Assembly: GCF_000745345.1 (NCBI RefSeq)
Contig: NZ_JQNR01000004.1
Span: 682,001 to 746,000, forward strand
DNA: 64,000 bases
Direction: 5' to 3'
From: Actinacidiphila yeochonensis CN732
Lineage (GTDB): Bacteria > Actinomycetota > Actinomycetes > Streptomycetales > Streptomycetaceae
The number at the start of each line of letters is the position of its first letter. The first letter of the stretch is position 1. Under the pieces are notes generated by a model. That model was given only the letters and a program-made list of their open reading frames with translations. It did not search any database and had not been told where the DNA came from. The position numbers were made by a program, and so were the translations under genes. Positions 41,696-49,833 of the stretch are shown here, one piece after another.

Positions 41696-42289
41696 TCAGC
41701 CCCTGGGACGCGGCGCGGCCGGGGAGGGCTCCGCGCGCAGCGGGCCGCGTGTGAGGTCGCGCGGCGGCGGCTCCGCGCAGTTGCCGAACCGGCCGCGGAA
41801 GAAGAGCAGCCCGCCGTCGGCCGGCCCGAGCCCGCACTCCAGGACGGAGCCGACGAGGATCGCGTGGTCGCCGGCGTCGTGGACGGTGGCGAGCGCGCAC
41901 TCCAGCCAGCCCAGGCCGCCCTCGATGAGCGGCGCGCGGGTGTGCCGGCCCGGCCGCCACGTCACGCCGGCGAAGCCCTTCTCGCCGCGCGGCCGGTCGT
42001 TGTCGGCGAAGTGGCGGGCCAGGTCCTCCTGTTCGGCGGAGAGCACGGAGACGGCGAACCCGCCTCCGGTGACCGCCGCCTCGTGCACCGCCGACCCCGG
42101 CTTGACGCAGACCAGGGCCAGCGCCGGGTCCAGCGAGACGGAGGCGAAGGAGTTGGCGGTCATCCCGCACGGCTCGGTGCCGTGGGCGGTCAGCACGGTC
42201 ACGCCGGTCGCGAACGTCCCGAAGACCCTGCGCAGTTCGGCCGGGTCGCGGGAGACGCGGGCGAGCCCCGGCGGCGGCTCGACGCTCAC
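41696..42289 (-). CDS. Flavin reductase (HpaC/E6-type) of the enediyne-type locus
   Basis: 197 residues of the flavin reductase-like FMN-binding family: LRRVFGTFATGVTVLTAHG, CGMTANSFASVSLDPALALV, CVKPGSAVHEAA, GGFAVSVLSAEQEDLARHFA, and GDHAILVGSVLECGLG. It would reduce FMN/FAD with NAD(P)H and supply it to two-component monooxygenases; in characterised enediyne clusters such reductases (E6 type) serve hydroxylases. The GTG at 42289 overlaps the stop of the thioesterase gene (GTGA), so it is translationally coupled as the last gene of the PksE operon. No partner FADH2-dependent monooxygenase gene is next to it. The C-terminal tail is Pro/Arg-rich. Confidence 0.85.
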   Translation of the reverse strand: MSVEPPPGLARVSRDPAELRRVFGTFATGVTVLTAHGTEPCGMTANSFASVSLDPALALVCVKPGSAVHEAAVTGGGFAVSVLSAEQEDLARHFADNDRPRGEKGFAGVTWRPGRHTRAPLIEGGLGWLECALATVHDAGDHAILVGSVLECGLGPADGGLLFFRGRFGNCAEPPPRDLTRGPLRAEPSPAAPRPRG

Positions 42290-42825
42290 CTGGCCCCGTC
42301 CCCGGTCGGCACGGCGGCCTGGACCGCCGGGGACGGGACCACCGCGGTCCGGACGGTGCTCTGCGCCGCGGCGGCCGACCGTGCCCCGGTCCCGGGGGCG
42401 TAGCGGGCGAGGGCGGCGCGCAGCGGCTCGGGGACCCGGGTCGGGTGGGTGGCGGTGTTCGGGCCGGCCATGCAGGCGATGCGCTGGCGCCCGCGGGCGA
42501 CCAGCTCCTCCACGCCGTCCCGCAGCCGCAGGTAGTCGAAGGCGAAGCCGATCTGGGTCTGCGTGAGGTCCTCCAGCGTCATCCGGATGGACAGCTCGTC
42601 GAACGCGGAGATCTCCGCGAAGAACTCGCACGAGCAGCTGAGCGTGAACAGCTTCAGGTCGCCGCGGATCTCGTCCAGGACGGCGGGGGCCTCGTCCCGC
42701 AGGAACATCTCCCGGCAACGACCTTGCCAGCGCATGTAGTTGACGTAGTAGACGTTGCCGACGAGGTTGGTCTCCTCGAAGCCGACCAGGTGCCGGTACT
42801 CGTAGTAGTCGCTGTGATCGGTCAT
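42286..42825 (-). CDS. Enediyne thioesterase TebC/E10-type (hot-dog fold)
   Basis: 179 residues. It opens DYYEYRHLVGFEETNLVGNV, then YYVNYMRWQGRCREMFLRDE, the conserved start of CalE7/DynE7/SgcE10 thioesterases, in which the Asn of NxVGNVYYVNY and the Arg of GRCREMF shape the active site. Then come FTLSCSCEFFAEISAFDELS, RMTLEDLTQTQIGFAFDYLR and VARGRQRIACM. These enzymes release the linear polyene from PksE by thioester hydrolysis. The C-terminal 40 residues are an Ala/Pro/Thr-rich extension beyond the core of about 140. ATG 42825 has GGGAG upstream. It lies 70 nt after the PksE stop, with a strong hairpin between, and is coupled to the flavin reductase. Confidence 0.93.
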   Translation of the reverse strand: MTDHSDYYEYRHLVGFEETNLVGNVYYVNYMRWQGRCREMFLRDEAPAVLDEIRGDLKLFTLSCSCEFFAEISAFDELSIRMTLEDLTQTQIGFAFDYLRLRDGVEELVARGRQRIACMAGPNTATHPTRVPEPLRAALARYAPGTGARSAAAAQSTVRTAVVPSPAVQAAVPTGDGAR

Positions 42826-42848
42826 GTCACTCCCAGTCCGCAGGGGGA

Positions 42849-42890
42849 GCGGCGCGGGTGCCGGGCCTCCCGGCCCGGCACCCGCGCCGC
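42849..42890 (-). promoter_or_regulatory. 19-bp hairpin between PksE and thioesterase genes
   Basis: Arms at 42849-42867 and 42872-42890 are perfectly complementary over 19 bp with a 4-nt loop (core GCGCGGGTGCCGGGCC). The hairpin fills most of the 70-nt gap inside an otherwise coupled operon. It could slow or partly stop transcription, or protect or process the mRNA, setting thioesterase level below or apart from synthase level. There is no T-run on the coding strand. Confidence 0.65.
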
Positions 42891-42895
42891 GGCGT

Positions 42896-45800
42896 TCAGC
42901 GGTCGGCCGCCGCCATCAGGCTGAGGACCACCGGCTCCGCGACGCCGTTCAGGGCCGTCGCGAAGGTGGCGATCCGCGCGTTCCCGGAGCGCAGCAGCAC
43001 CCATCCGCCGCTGTCCGGGCCGGTGTCGGCGGCACCGCCGAGCGCGAGGTCCGCACGGGCCTCGCCGGCCTTGCGCAGGCACTCCACGGCGCCCCACACC
43101 CGGGTCGCGGCGAGGGAGAGGTCCTCACCGCGCTCGGCCGCCAGCAGCCGGGCCAGGGCCAGGCCGTCGGCCCCGAGCAGGCCCGCCCAGTCCCGGTCGG
43201 AGCGGTGGGCGGCCGGCTCCACGTCGCACGCGACCCGGCCGGCGCCGGCCACCGCGAGCGTCACGCCCGCGCCGTGGGAGGCCGAGACGGTGAGCGCCCC
43301 GTCCACCTCCGGGCGGCCGTCCGGGCGGTACCGGACGACGGCCGCCGGGTCGCCGAGGGCCACCCGCAGCGCCCGCTCGGTGGCTCCGCGCCGCGACGCC
43401 GTGCCGCCGCCGGACGCGTCCCCCGGGCCGTCCGGGGTCCCGTCCGCCGCGCCGTCCGGGTGGACGGCGCACCGCAGTTCGGCCGGCAGCACCACCGGCG
43501 TGCGGCGTTCGAGGAACGGCCCGAGCAGGGCCGGCACCCACGGGCCGCTGCCGTCCTGCTTGCGGACGGCCTGGAGCCGCAGCCCCTCCCAGCGTTCGAG
43601 CGGCCGCCCCTCGGGGTCGAGGACGTCCAGGTCGTACACGTAGGAGTCGCCGTCGCGGCTGCGCTCGCGGGCCCGCAGCAGGACCTGCTCGGCCGCCGCG
43701 GCCCGCTCGGGATCGGCCAGGGTCAGCCGGTCCACCGCCGAGGGCAGCAGGGTGGCGTCCGGGACGCAGGACTGGAGCGAGTGCATCAGCGCGTCCCGGG
43801 TGCCGGGGTCGGCCAGCACCAGGCCGGCCGGCAGGTAGCCGCTGAACCACGGGGCCGACGGCCGGGTGGAGATCTCCGCGGTGCAGCCCTTCGCCTCCAG
43901 CGCCCGGTACCCCAGCAGGCGCTGGAACCGGGCGCCCTGGAAGAGGACCGGGCCGTACAGCTGCGTCGCCGGGTCCACCGGCACCCGGCCCCCCTCCGCC
44001 GCCGTCCCGTCCGCCGCCGTCGCCGGCTCGTCCGTCGCCGCGCCGTACCGCAGCACGGCGCGGAAGTGGTCGGCCTGGAAGGCGGTCTCGCTGCTGCGGA
44101 CCACCGCCCGCACCGTGCCGCCGTCCTCGGCGAGGACCGCGACCCGTACGGTGGTCGACCCGTCCACGGGGACGACGATCGGCCGGACGAACTCCATGTC
44201 CTCCAGCACCGGCGTGCCGCGTCCGGGCAGCAGCGCCTCGCCGGCCTGGGCCATCGCCTCCATGCCGATGACGGCCGGGAAGAGCAGGTCGCCGTCGAGC
44301 AGGTGGTCGGCGAGGTACGGGTCGGACGCGGCGCTGAGGTCGGCGTCGGCCACCAGCTCCACCTCCGGGTAGTGCACCCGCACCCGCTCGGTGAAGCGGC
44401 GCAGGGGCAGCTCCCGCTGCTCCAGGGTGATGGTGGGGAGCCCCTCGGCGCGGCCCATGACCACCGTGCTGGTGGGCACCGACGGGTCGCACAGCAGCTG
44501 CTCCAGGAACGCGATGCCCTGGTCGGCGGGGATCGGCGAGATGCCCTCCCGCATCAGCGACTCCAGCACCCCGAGCCGCTCGCCCATGCCGGCGCCGGAC
44601 CACACCGACCACTCCAGGGCCAGGCAGCGCAGCCCCGGGAACTCCTCCTGGGTGCGGAGGGTCAGGTCGGTGAGCCAGTCGTTGGCGACGGAGTAGTCGG
44701 CCTCGCCGCGCAGGCCGGCCCGGCCGATGATGCTGCCGAACGTCACCAGCAGCCGCAGGGCGGCCGGGTCCGCGGCGGCCAGCACCGCCTCCAGACCGCC
44801 GATCTTCGGGGCGAGCGTGGCGCGGAACGCCCCCTCGTCCAGTGCGGTCAGCGCGTGCGGCTGGTTGCGGCCCGCGCCGTGCAGGACGGCGGTGACCGGC
44901 CCGAAGTGCGCCTTGACCTCCTCCACGGCCGCCTTGACGGCGTCCGCGGCGGTGACGTCGGCCCGCAGGTAGCGGAAGCGCAGCCCGGCCGCGGTCATCC
45001 GGTCCAGGTTCGCGGCGAGTTCGGCGTCCTCGGCCGGGTCGGAGCGGCCCAGCAGCGCGACCGCCGCGCCGGTGCCGCGGGCCAGCGACAGGGCGCACTC
45101 CGCGGTGATGCCCTTGCCGCCGCCGGTCACCAGCAGCACGTCGTCCGGGCCGAGCGCCCGCGCGCCCTCGCGCGCGGCCACCGGCAGCGGGCGCAGCACC
45201 GGTACGGCGCGGCCGCCGGCCGCGTCGTAGTGGACCTCGCTGAAGCCGGCGGTGGCCGCCACGTCGGCGGTGATCCGCTCGGCGAGCGCCGCGGCCCAGC
45301 CGGGGTCCGGCGGCGCGGCCGGCAGCGGCACGACGACCACCGTCGTCGCCACCGACGGCGCCTCCAGGTGCAGGGACTTGGCCAGCCCCGCCGCGCCGCG
45401 CCGGTCGCCGACCACGACGAACCGGGTGCCCTCCGGGGCGATCCGCCCCAGCGCGGCCCGGGCGGCGGCCAGCATCACGCCGACGTGCCGCTCGTCGCAG
45501 TCCCGGGGCAGGAACAGCAGCACGCCGCCGCCGAGGCCGGCCCGGCCGAGCGCCCGGCGCAGCTCCTCGGCCAGCGGGTGCTCCCCGCCGGTGAACAGCT
45601 CCCACTCCCCGCCCGGGCCGGCGACGGCCGCCGCCGGCTCCGGCTCCGCCGGGACCAGGTCCACGGAGAAGGCCCGCACCCACGGCCCCACCCCGGCGAC
45701 ACCGGCCCGGGAGGCGTCGTCGTCCCCGGCCGTCTCGCCGAGTTCGTCGAGCATCGCGGCCAGCTCCGTCAGCGTGGACGTGGCGTACGCGGTGGTGGCC

Positions 45801-48800
45801 ACCGGCGCCGACAGGCCCAGTTCGCGCACCGCCTGGTTGACGATCTGGCCGACGGTGATCGAGCTGAGGTGCAGTTCGTCGACGGGGTTGCTGTCGGGGG
45901 TGACGGCGTCGAGCGGCAGCTCCGCCCGCTCGGCCGCGAGCCGCCGCAGCAGGTCCACGGTGCTCTCCCCGTCGGGCGCCGTGCTCTCGCCCGCGGTGTC
46001 CGCCACCGCGCTCCGCGGCGCGGGCACGGACGACGGCACGGGCGCCTGCAGCGGCGCGGGACGCGGCACCGGCGCCGTCCCCGGCCCGGCCGGGAGCGCC
46101 GCCACGGTGTCCCGGGGCGCCGACTCGCACGGGTTCTCCAGGAAGGAGAACGTCCGGTCCAGCGGCATCGGCCGGGTGAACCGGCCCTCGAACAGGGCCG
46201 CGTGGCGCACCGGCGCGCCCAGCGCGAAGGCCGCCGCGACCGCGTTGAGCAGCCCGGCCAGCGAGTCGGAGTCGGTGTCCAGCGAGATGGCCGGCAGCGC
46301 CGGCGCGATCTCCCTGGCCAGACCGCTCAGCACCCGCCCAGGACCGACCTCCAGCAGCAGGTCGACCTCGTCGGCGAGCCCGGACACCGCCTCGGTGAAC
46401 CGGACCGGCTCCACCATCTGGCGGGCCAGCAGGTCCGGGACGGCCGTGCCGTCGGGGATCGTGCCGCCGGTGACGGTGGAGAACACCCGCCGTTCCAGGG
46501 CGCCGAAGGCGGTGCCGTCCAGGTGGGCGCGCAACGCCGTCGAGGCCGGGGCGACCGCCGGGGAGTGGAAGGCGTGCGAGACCGCCAGCCGGGTCGTCAC
46601 CAGGCCCTGGCCCGCGGCCCGGGCGCACACCCGGTCCACGGCCTCGGCCGGTCCGCTCACCACGGTCTGCGCCGGGCTGTTGTAGCCGGCGATCACCACC
46701 GGCTCGCCGTCCAGCAGCGCCCGGACGGTGTCCGAGTCCGCCGCGACGCCCGCCATCGCGCCGCCGCCGGCGCTCTCCTGGGCCATGAGCCGGCCCCGGT
46801 CGGCGGCCGTGCGCAGCAGCGCCTCCTCGTCCATCGCGCCGGCCCAGTGCAGCGCCGTCAGCTCGCCCAGGCTGTGCCCGGCGGCGCCGGCCGCCTCGAT
46901 GCCGAGCAGCTCCAGCATCCGCAGCCCCGCCGCGGAGGAGGCGACGATCCGGGGCTGCGCCACCGCGGTCGCCACGAGGTCCTCCCCGGCGGGCATCCGC
47001 AGCGAGCCGTAGAGCGCGTCGACGGTCTCGAAGCGGCGGCGCAGCGCACCCCCGTCAGCGCTGCGCCCCGTGCCCTGGCCCGGGAAGAGGAAGCCGATCC
47101 GCGGCCGGGCCGAACCGCTGCCGAGGAACACCCCGCCGACCGGGTCCAGGGCCGAACGGGCCCCGCCGGCCACCAGCGCGGACAGCGCCCGCAGCCGGGT
47201 GGCGGCCGCCTCCGGCGTGGCCGCCACGACCGCGGCGCGCACCGGCCGTCCGGCGAGCTCCTGCTGGAGCGAGGCCGCCAGGTCCGCCAGCTCGGCCAGC
47301 GACAGCCGGTCGCACAGCGCCGCCGCGGACTCCGCGCGCTCGCGCAGCTCCTCGGGGCTCGCCGCGTCCAGCAGCAGCACCTCGGTGTCCTGGCGCGAGC
47401 GCACCAGGGCGCGGGTGACCTTGCCGACGGACGTCTTGCGCACCCCGTCGGCGTGCTCCACCACCACGTGGGCGTTGATGCCGCCGAAGCCCATGGCCGA
47501 CACGCCGGCCCGGATCGGCTCGCCGGCCGGCCACAGCTCGGCCGACTCCGCCAGCCGCAGCGCGCGGTCCGGGCCGGTCAGCTCCGGGTGCGGCTGCAGG
47601 CCGCCGGTGGCCGGCGGGATGACCTGGTGGCGCACCGCCAGGATCGCCTTGATCAGGCCGGCGACACCGGCCGCGGCCTTGGTGTGGCCGATGTTGGCCT
47701 TCACCGAGCTGATCGCGGCCGGTCCGGCGTCCGGTCCGGTCGCACGCCGCTCCTCCGACAGCGCCCGCAGCTCGGTGGCGTCGCCCACCGCGGTGCCGGT
47801 GCCGTGCCCTTCGAGGTAGCGGACGGAGTCGAAGCCGAAGCCGGCCATCCCGTAGGCCCGGCGCAGCGCCAGCCGGTGCCCTTCGGCCTCCGGCCGGGTG
47901 ATGCCGCCCCGGCCGTCGGAGGACATGCCCCAGCCGGCGATGGTGGCGTAGCGGAACCGGCCCTCGGCGACAGCGTCCTCGTCCCGCATCAGCACCAGCA
48001 TCCCGCAGCCCTCACCGGGCCAGAAGCCGTGCGAGCGGCGGTCGTAGACGCGCATCTCCTCCGTGGCCAGAGCGCCGGTCTTGGCGAAGCCGATCAGCTC
48101 GAACGGGTCGAGGCTCAGGTCGACGCCGCCGGCCAGCGCGGCGTCGACCGCCCCGCCGGCCAGGGCGTTGCAGGCGGTCGCCACGGACAGCAGCGAGGAG
48201 GAGCAGGCGCCGTCGACGGTGTAGCCGCCGCCGTTGAGGTCGAAGTGGTTGCAGATCCGGCCGGCGATGGTGTTGGCCAGGCCGCCGGCCAGGGTGTCCT
48301 CGTTCGGCGCCGGGAACGGCTCCTTGAAGCGCTCCTCCAGCTGCGGCAGGAACGCGGCCAGCGCGGCGTCGTCCCAGCCCTGCTCGCGCAGCGCCGCGCT
48401 GACCGTGCGGCGCACGTAGGGCCAGCGCAGCCGGGTCAGGCCGGCCCGGGTGAACTCGCCGGCCAGGCTGTTGCCGACGACCACGCCGGTGCTGCGCCGG
48501 GGCAGGCCCTCGCCGCCGGGGAAGCCGGCGTCCTCCAGCGCCCGTGCGGCGGTGTCCAGCGCCAGCCAGTGCGTCATGTCGGTGGAGCGGAAGGTGCTGC
48601 CGGCCACCCGGTACTTCACCCGGTCGAAGGAGAACCCCTCCAGCACGGCGGCCTTGAGCGTGTTGAACCGGTCGGGTGCGGCCGGGTCCGCGGCGTAGTA
48701 GTCGTCGAGGCTGGTGCGCTCCTCCGGCATGCGGCGGAAGGCGCGGCGGCCGGCGAGGATGTTGCGCCAGAACTCGTCGGGGGAGTCGGCGTCCGGGTAT

Positions 48801-48841
48801 CGGCAGGCGACCCCGACGACGGCGATGCGCTGAGTGCTCAC
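42896..48841 (-). CDS. pksE: Enediyne-type iterative polyketide synthase PksE
   Basis: 1,981 residues, the usual PksE length. Domains in order: KS (1-460; Cys213 in DGACSSSL, His346 in EGHGTG, His386 in NIGHTK); AT (about 575-880; Ser657 in GHSLGE, His759 in SHAFHS); a Pro/Ala linker; ACP (about 955-1035; Ser994 in ELHLSSITVGQ, the phosphopantetheine site); an uncharacterised linker (1055-1225); KR (about 1230-1480; TGGGKGITAECA, Ser1370, Tyr1383 in ADYSVAND); DH (about 1495-1770; His1513 in ADHLLDGDLLFP); and the integrated phosphopantetheinyl transferase (about 1790-1981; ACDVEP with Asp1873/Glu1875, WGAVECLRKA). No residue needed for catalysis is missing. It should build a polyene from acetyl/malonyl units. 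GTG 48841 overlaps the UnbU stop (GTGA). It may be of the bona fide enediyne or the enediyne-like branch; a tree would decide. Confidence 0.96.
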   Translation of the reverse strand: MSTQRIAVVGVACRYPDADSPDEFWRNILAGRRAFRRMPEERTSLDDYYAADPAAPDRFNTLKAAVLEGFSFDRVKYRVAGSTFRSTDMTHWLALDTAARALEDAGFPGGEGLPRRSTGVVVGNSLAGEFTRAGLTRLRWPYVRRTVSAALREQGWDDAALAAFLPQLEERFKEPFPAPNEDTLAGGLANTIAGRICNHFDLNGGGYTVDGACSSSLLSVATACNALAGGAVDAALAGGVDLSLDPFELIGFAKTGALATEEMRVYDRRSHGFWPGEGCGMLVLMRDEDAVAEGRFRYATIAGWGMSSDGRGGITRPEAEGHRLALRRAYGMAGFGFDSVRYLEGHGTGTAVGDATELRALSEERRATGPDAGPAAISSVKANIGHTKAAAGVAGLIKAILAVRHQVIPPATGGLQPHPELTGPDRALRLAESAELWPAGEPIRAGVSAMGFGGINAHVVVEHADGVRKTSVGKVTRALVRSRQDTEVLLLDAASPEELRERAESAAALCDRLSLAELADLAASLQQELAGRPVRAAVVAATPEAAATRLRALSALVAGGARSALDPVGGVFLGSGSARPRIGFLFPGQGTGRSADGGALRRRFETVDALYGSLRMPAGEDLVATAVAQPRIVASSAAGLRMLELLGIEAAGAAGHSLGELTALHWAGAMDEEALLRTAADRGRLMAQESAGGGAMAGVAADSDTVRALLDGEPVVIAGYNSPAQTVVSGPAEAVDRVCARAAGQGLVTTRLAVSHAFHSPAVAPASTALRAHLDGTAFGALERRVFSTVTGGTIPDGTAVPDLLARQMVEPVRFTEAVSGLADEVDLLLEVGPGRVLSGLAREIAPALPAISLDTDSDSLAGLLNAVAAAFALGAPVRHAALFEGRFTRPMPLDRTFSFLENPCESAPRDTVAALPAGPGTAPVPRPAPLQAPVPSSVPAPRSAVADTAGESTAPDGESTVDLLRRLAAERAELPLDAVTPDSNPVDELHLSSITVGQIVNQAVRELGLSAPVATTAYATSTLTELAAMLDELGETAGDDDASRAGVAGVGPWVRAFSVDLVPAEPEPAAAVAGPGGEWELFTGGEHPLAEELRRALGRAGLGGGVLLFLPRDCDERHVGVMLAAARAALGRIAPEGTRFVVVGDRRGAAGLAKSLHLEAPSVATTVVVVPLPAAPPDPGWAAALAERITADVAATAGFSEVHYDAAGGRAVPVLRPLPVAAREGARALGPDDVLLVTGGGKGITAECALSLARGTGAAVALLGRSDPAEDAELAANLDRMTAAGLRFRYLRADVTAADAVKAAVEEVKAHFGPVTAVLHGAGRNQPHALTALDEGAFRATLAPKIGGLEAVLAAADPAALRLLVTFGSIIGRAGLRGEADYSVANDWLTDLTLRTQEEFPGLRCLALEWSVWSGAGMGERLGVLESLMREGISPIPADQGIAFLEQLLCDPSVPTSTVVMGRAEGLPTITLEQRELPLRRFTERVRVHYPEVELVADADLSAASDPYLADHLLDGDLLFPAVIGMEAMAQAGEALLPGRGTPVLEDMEFVRPIVVPVDGSTTVRVAVLAEDGGTVRAVVRSSETAFQADHFRAVLRYGAATDEPATAADGTAAEGGRVPVDPATQLYGPVLFQGARFQRLLGYRALEAKGCTAEISTRPSAPWFSGYLPAGLVLADPGTRDALMHSLQSCVPDATLLPSAVDRLTLADPERAAAAEQVLLRARERSRDGDSYVYDLDVLDPEGRPLERWEGLRLQAVRKQDGSGPWVPALLGPFLERRTPVVLPAELRCAVHPDGAADGTPDGPGDASGGGTASRRGATERALRVALGDPAAVVRYRPDGRPEVDGALTVSASHGAGVTLAVAGAGRVACDVEPAAHRSDRDWAGLLGADGLALARLLAAERGEDLSLAATRVWGAVECLRKAGEARADLALGGAADTGPDSGGWVLLRSGNARIATFATALNGVAEPVVLSLMAAADR

Positions 48842-49833
48842 GCGGCCACCGCCCCGTCCGTCGCGGGCTTGGCACCGCCGCCGAGCCCTTCCGCCTCGCG
48901 GCGCGCCCGGCGGCGGCCGATCAGGTGTGCCGTCCACCAGCCGAGGCCGCGCAGCAGGCAGACCAGGCTGGTGGCGAAGAAGAGGGTGTACACCACGTTG
49001 AACTCCATGAGCACCGCGTAGACGAGGGCGACGGAGGAGCCGAAGGCGAACTGGTTGCGCGCCTTGGAAGGGGTGGTCCCCGGGTCCGAGATCATGTAGT
49101 TGGTGAACAGCACGAACGCCACCCCGGTCATCGGGCCGAGAGCGGAGAACAGGGCCACGCCCCAGATCGCGTGCCGGACGACGGCCTGGATGAAGAACGT
49201 CCCCAGCCAGCCGACGATCAGCGGGGTGCGCTTCGTCAGCAGGCCGTTGATGACGGTGCCGGCGGTCATGATGACCAGCGGGATCATCACCCGGAAGTAG
49301 GTGTTGGCGTTCTCCGTGAACTGGTACGGCGGCGCGATGCTCAGCCAGGAGCCGAAGCACAGCAGGGAGACCGTGATCCCGAAGTTCGACGGGTTCATGA
49401 AGTGCCGCATGCGGCCCGCGACCGGCGCCTGGAAGGCGTGCTTGCCGCCCACGCCGACGACGACGCCGAAGACGACCGCCAGGAGCTGGTTGTTGGTGTA
49501 GAGCAGCATGTTCACCGCCAGGGCGGTGATGTGCGCCGGCAGCAGGAACTCGTAGACGCCGCGCGCCCCGCGGCCGAGGAAGCGCGGTGGCCGGCGGTGC
49601 GCCCAGCCGCTGACGATCTCCAGGAAGAGCTCCGTCGCGTAGCCGCAGCCCACCGCGATGAACGGCCATATCCAGGGCTGCTCGAAGCCCAGCATGGTGT
49701 AGCCGAAGGCGTTGAGCACGCTGATCGAGATGGCGAAGTTGCGCAGCGCCAGGTAGCGGGGGTCGGGCTTGGCCTTGGCCGGAACGGGTGGCTGCCGCAG
49801 TCCGGCCGGCTGGTCGTGGAGTGTGGTGGTCAT
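48838..49833 (-). CDS. unbU: Enediyne cassette membrane protein UnbU (E5-type)
   Basis: 331 residues with about eight to ten membrane helices and a cytoplasmic N-terminus. It resembles the RnfD/NqrB membrane subunits: NPSNFGITVSLLCFG (147-161) and TNYMISDPGTTPSKARNQFA (244-263), the latter corresponding to the flavin-attachment region of NqrB/RnfD. UnbU is one of the five cassette proteins (UnbL, UnbV, UnbU, PksE, TebC) found with nearly every enediyne synthase. Its role is unresolved and may involve electron transfer or transport across the membrane. ATG 49833 shares one base with the UnbV stop (TGATG), and its own stop overlaps the PksE start, so all three are coupled. Confidence 0.92.
   Translation of the reverse strand: MTTTLHDQPAGLRQPPVPAKAKPDPRYLALRNFAISISVLNAFGYTMLGFEQPWIWPFIAVGCGYATELFLEIVSGWAHRRPPRFLGRGARGVYEFLLPAHITALAVNMLLYTNNQLLAVVFGVVVGVGGKHAFQAPVAGRMRHFMNPSNFGITVSLLCFGSWLSIAPPYQFTENANTYFRVMIPLVIMTAGTVINGLLTKRTPLIVGWLGTFFIQAVVRHAIWGVALFSALGPMTGVAFVLFTNYMISDPGTTPSKARNQFAFGSSVALVYAVLMEFNVVYTLFFATSLVCLLRGLGWWTAHLIGRRRARREAEGLGGGAKPATDGAVAA

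Noticed and set aside
42824..49021. A 2,065-residue plus-strand open frame opposite PksE
   Set aside because: It is an antisense shadow: its residues are Arg/Gly/Val/His-rich without motifs, while the minus strand carries a complete PksE with all active sites.
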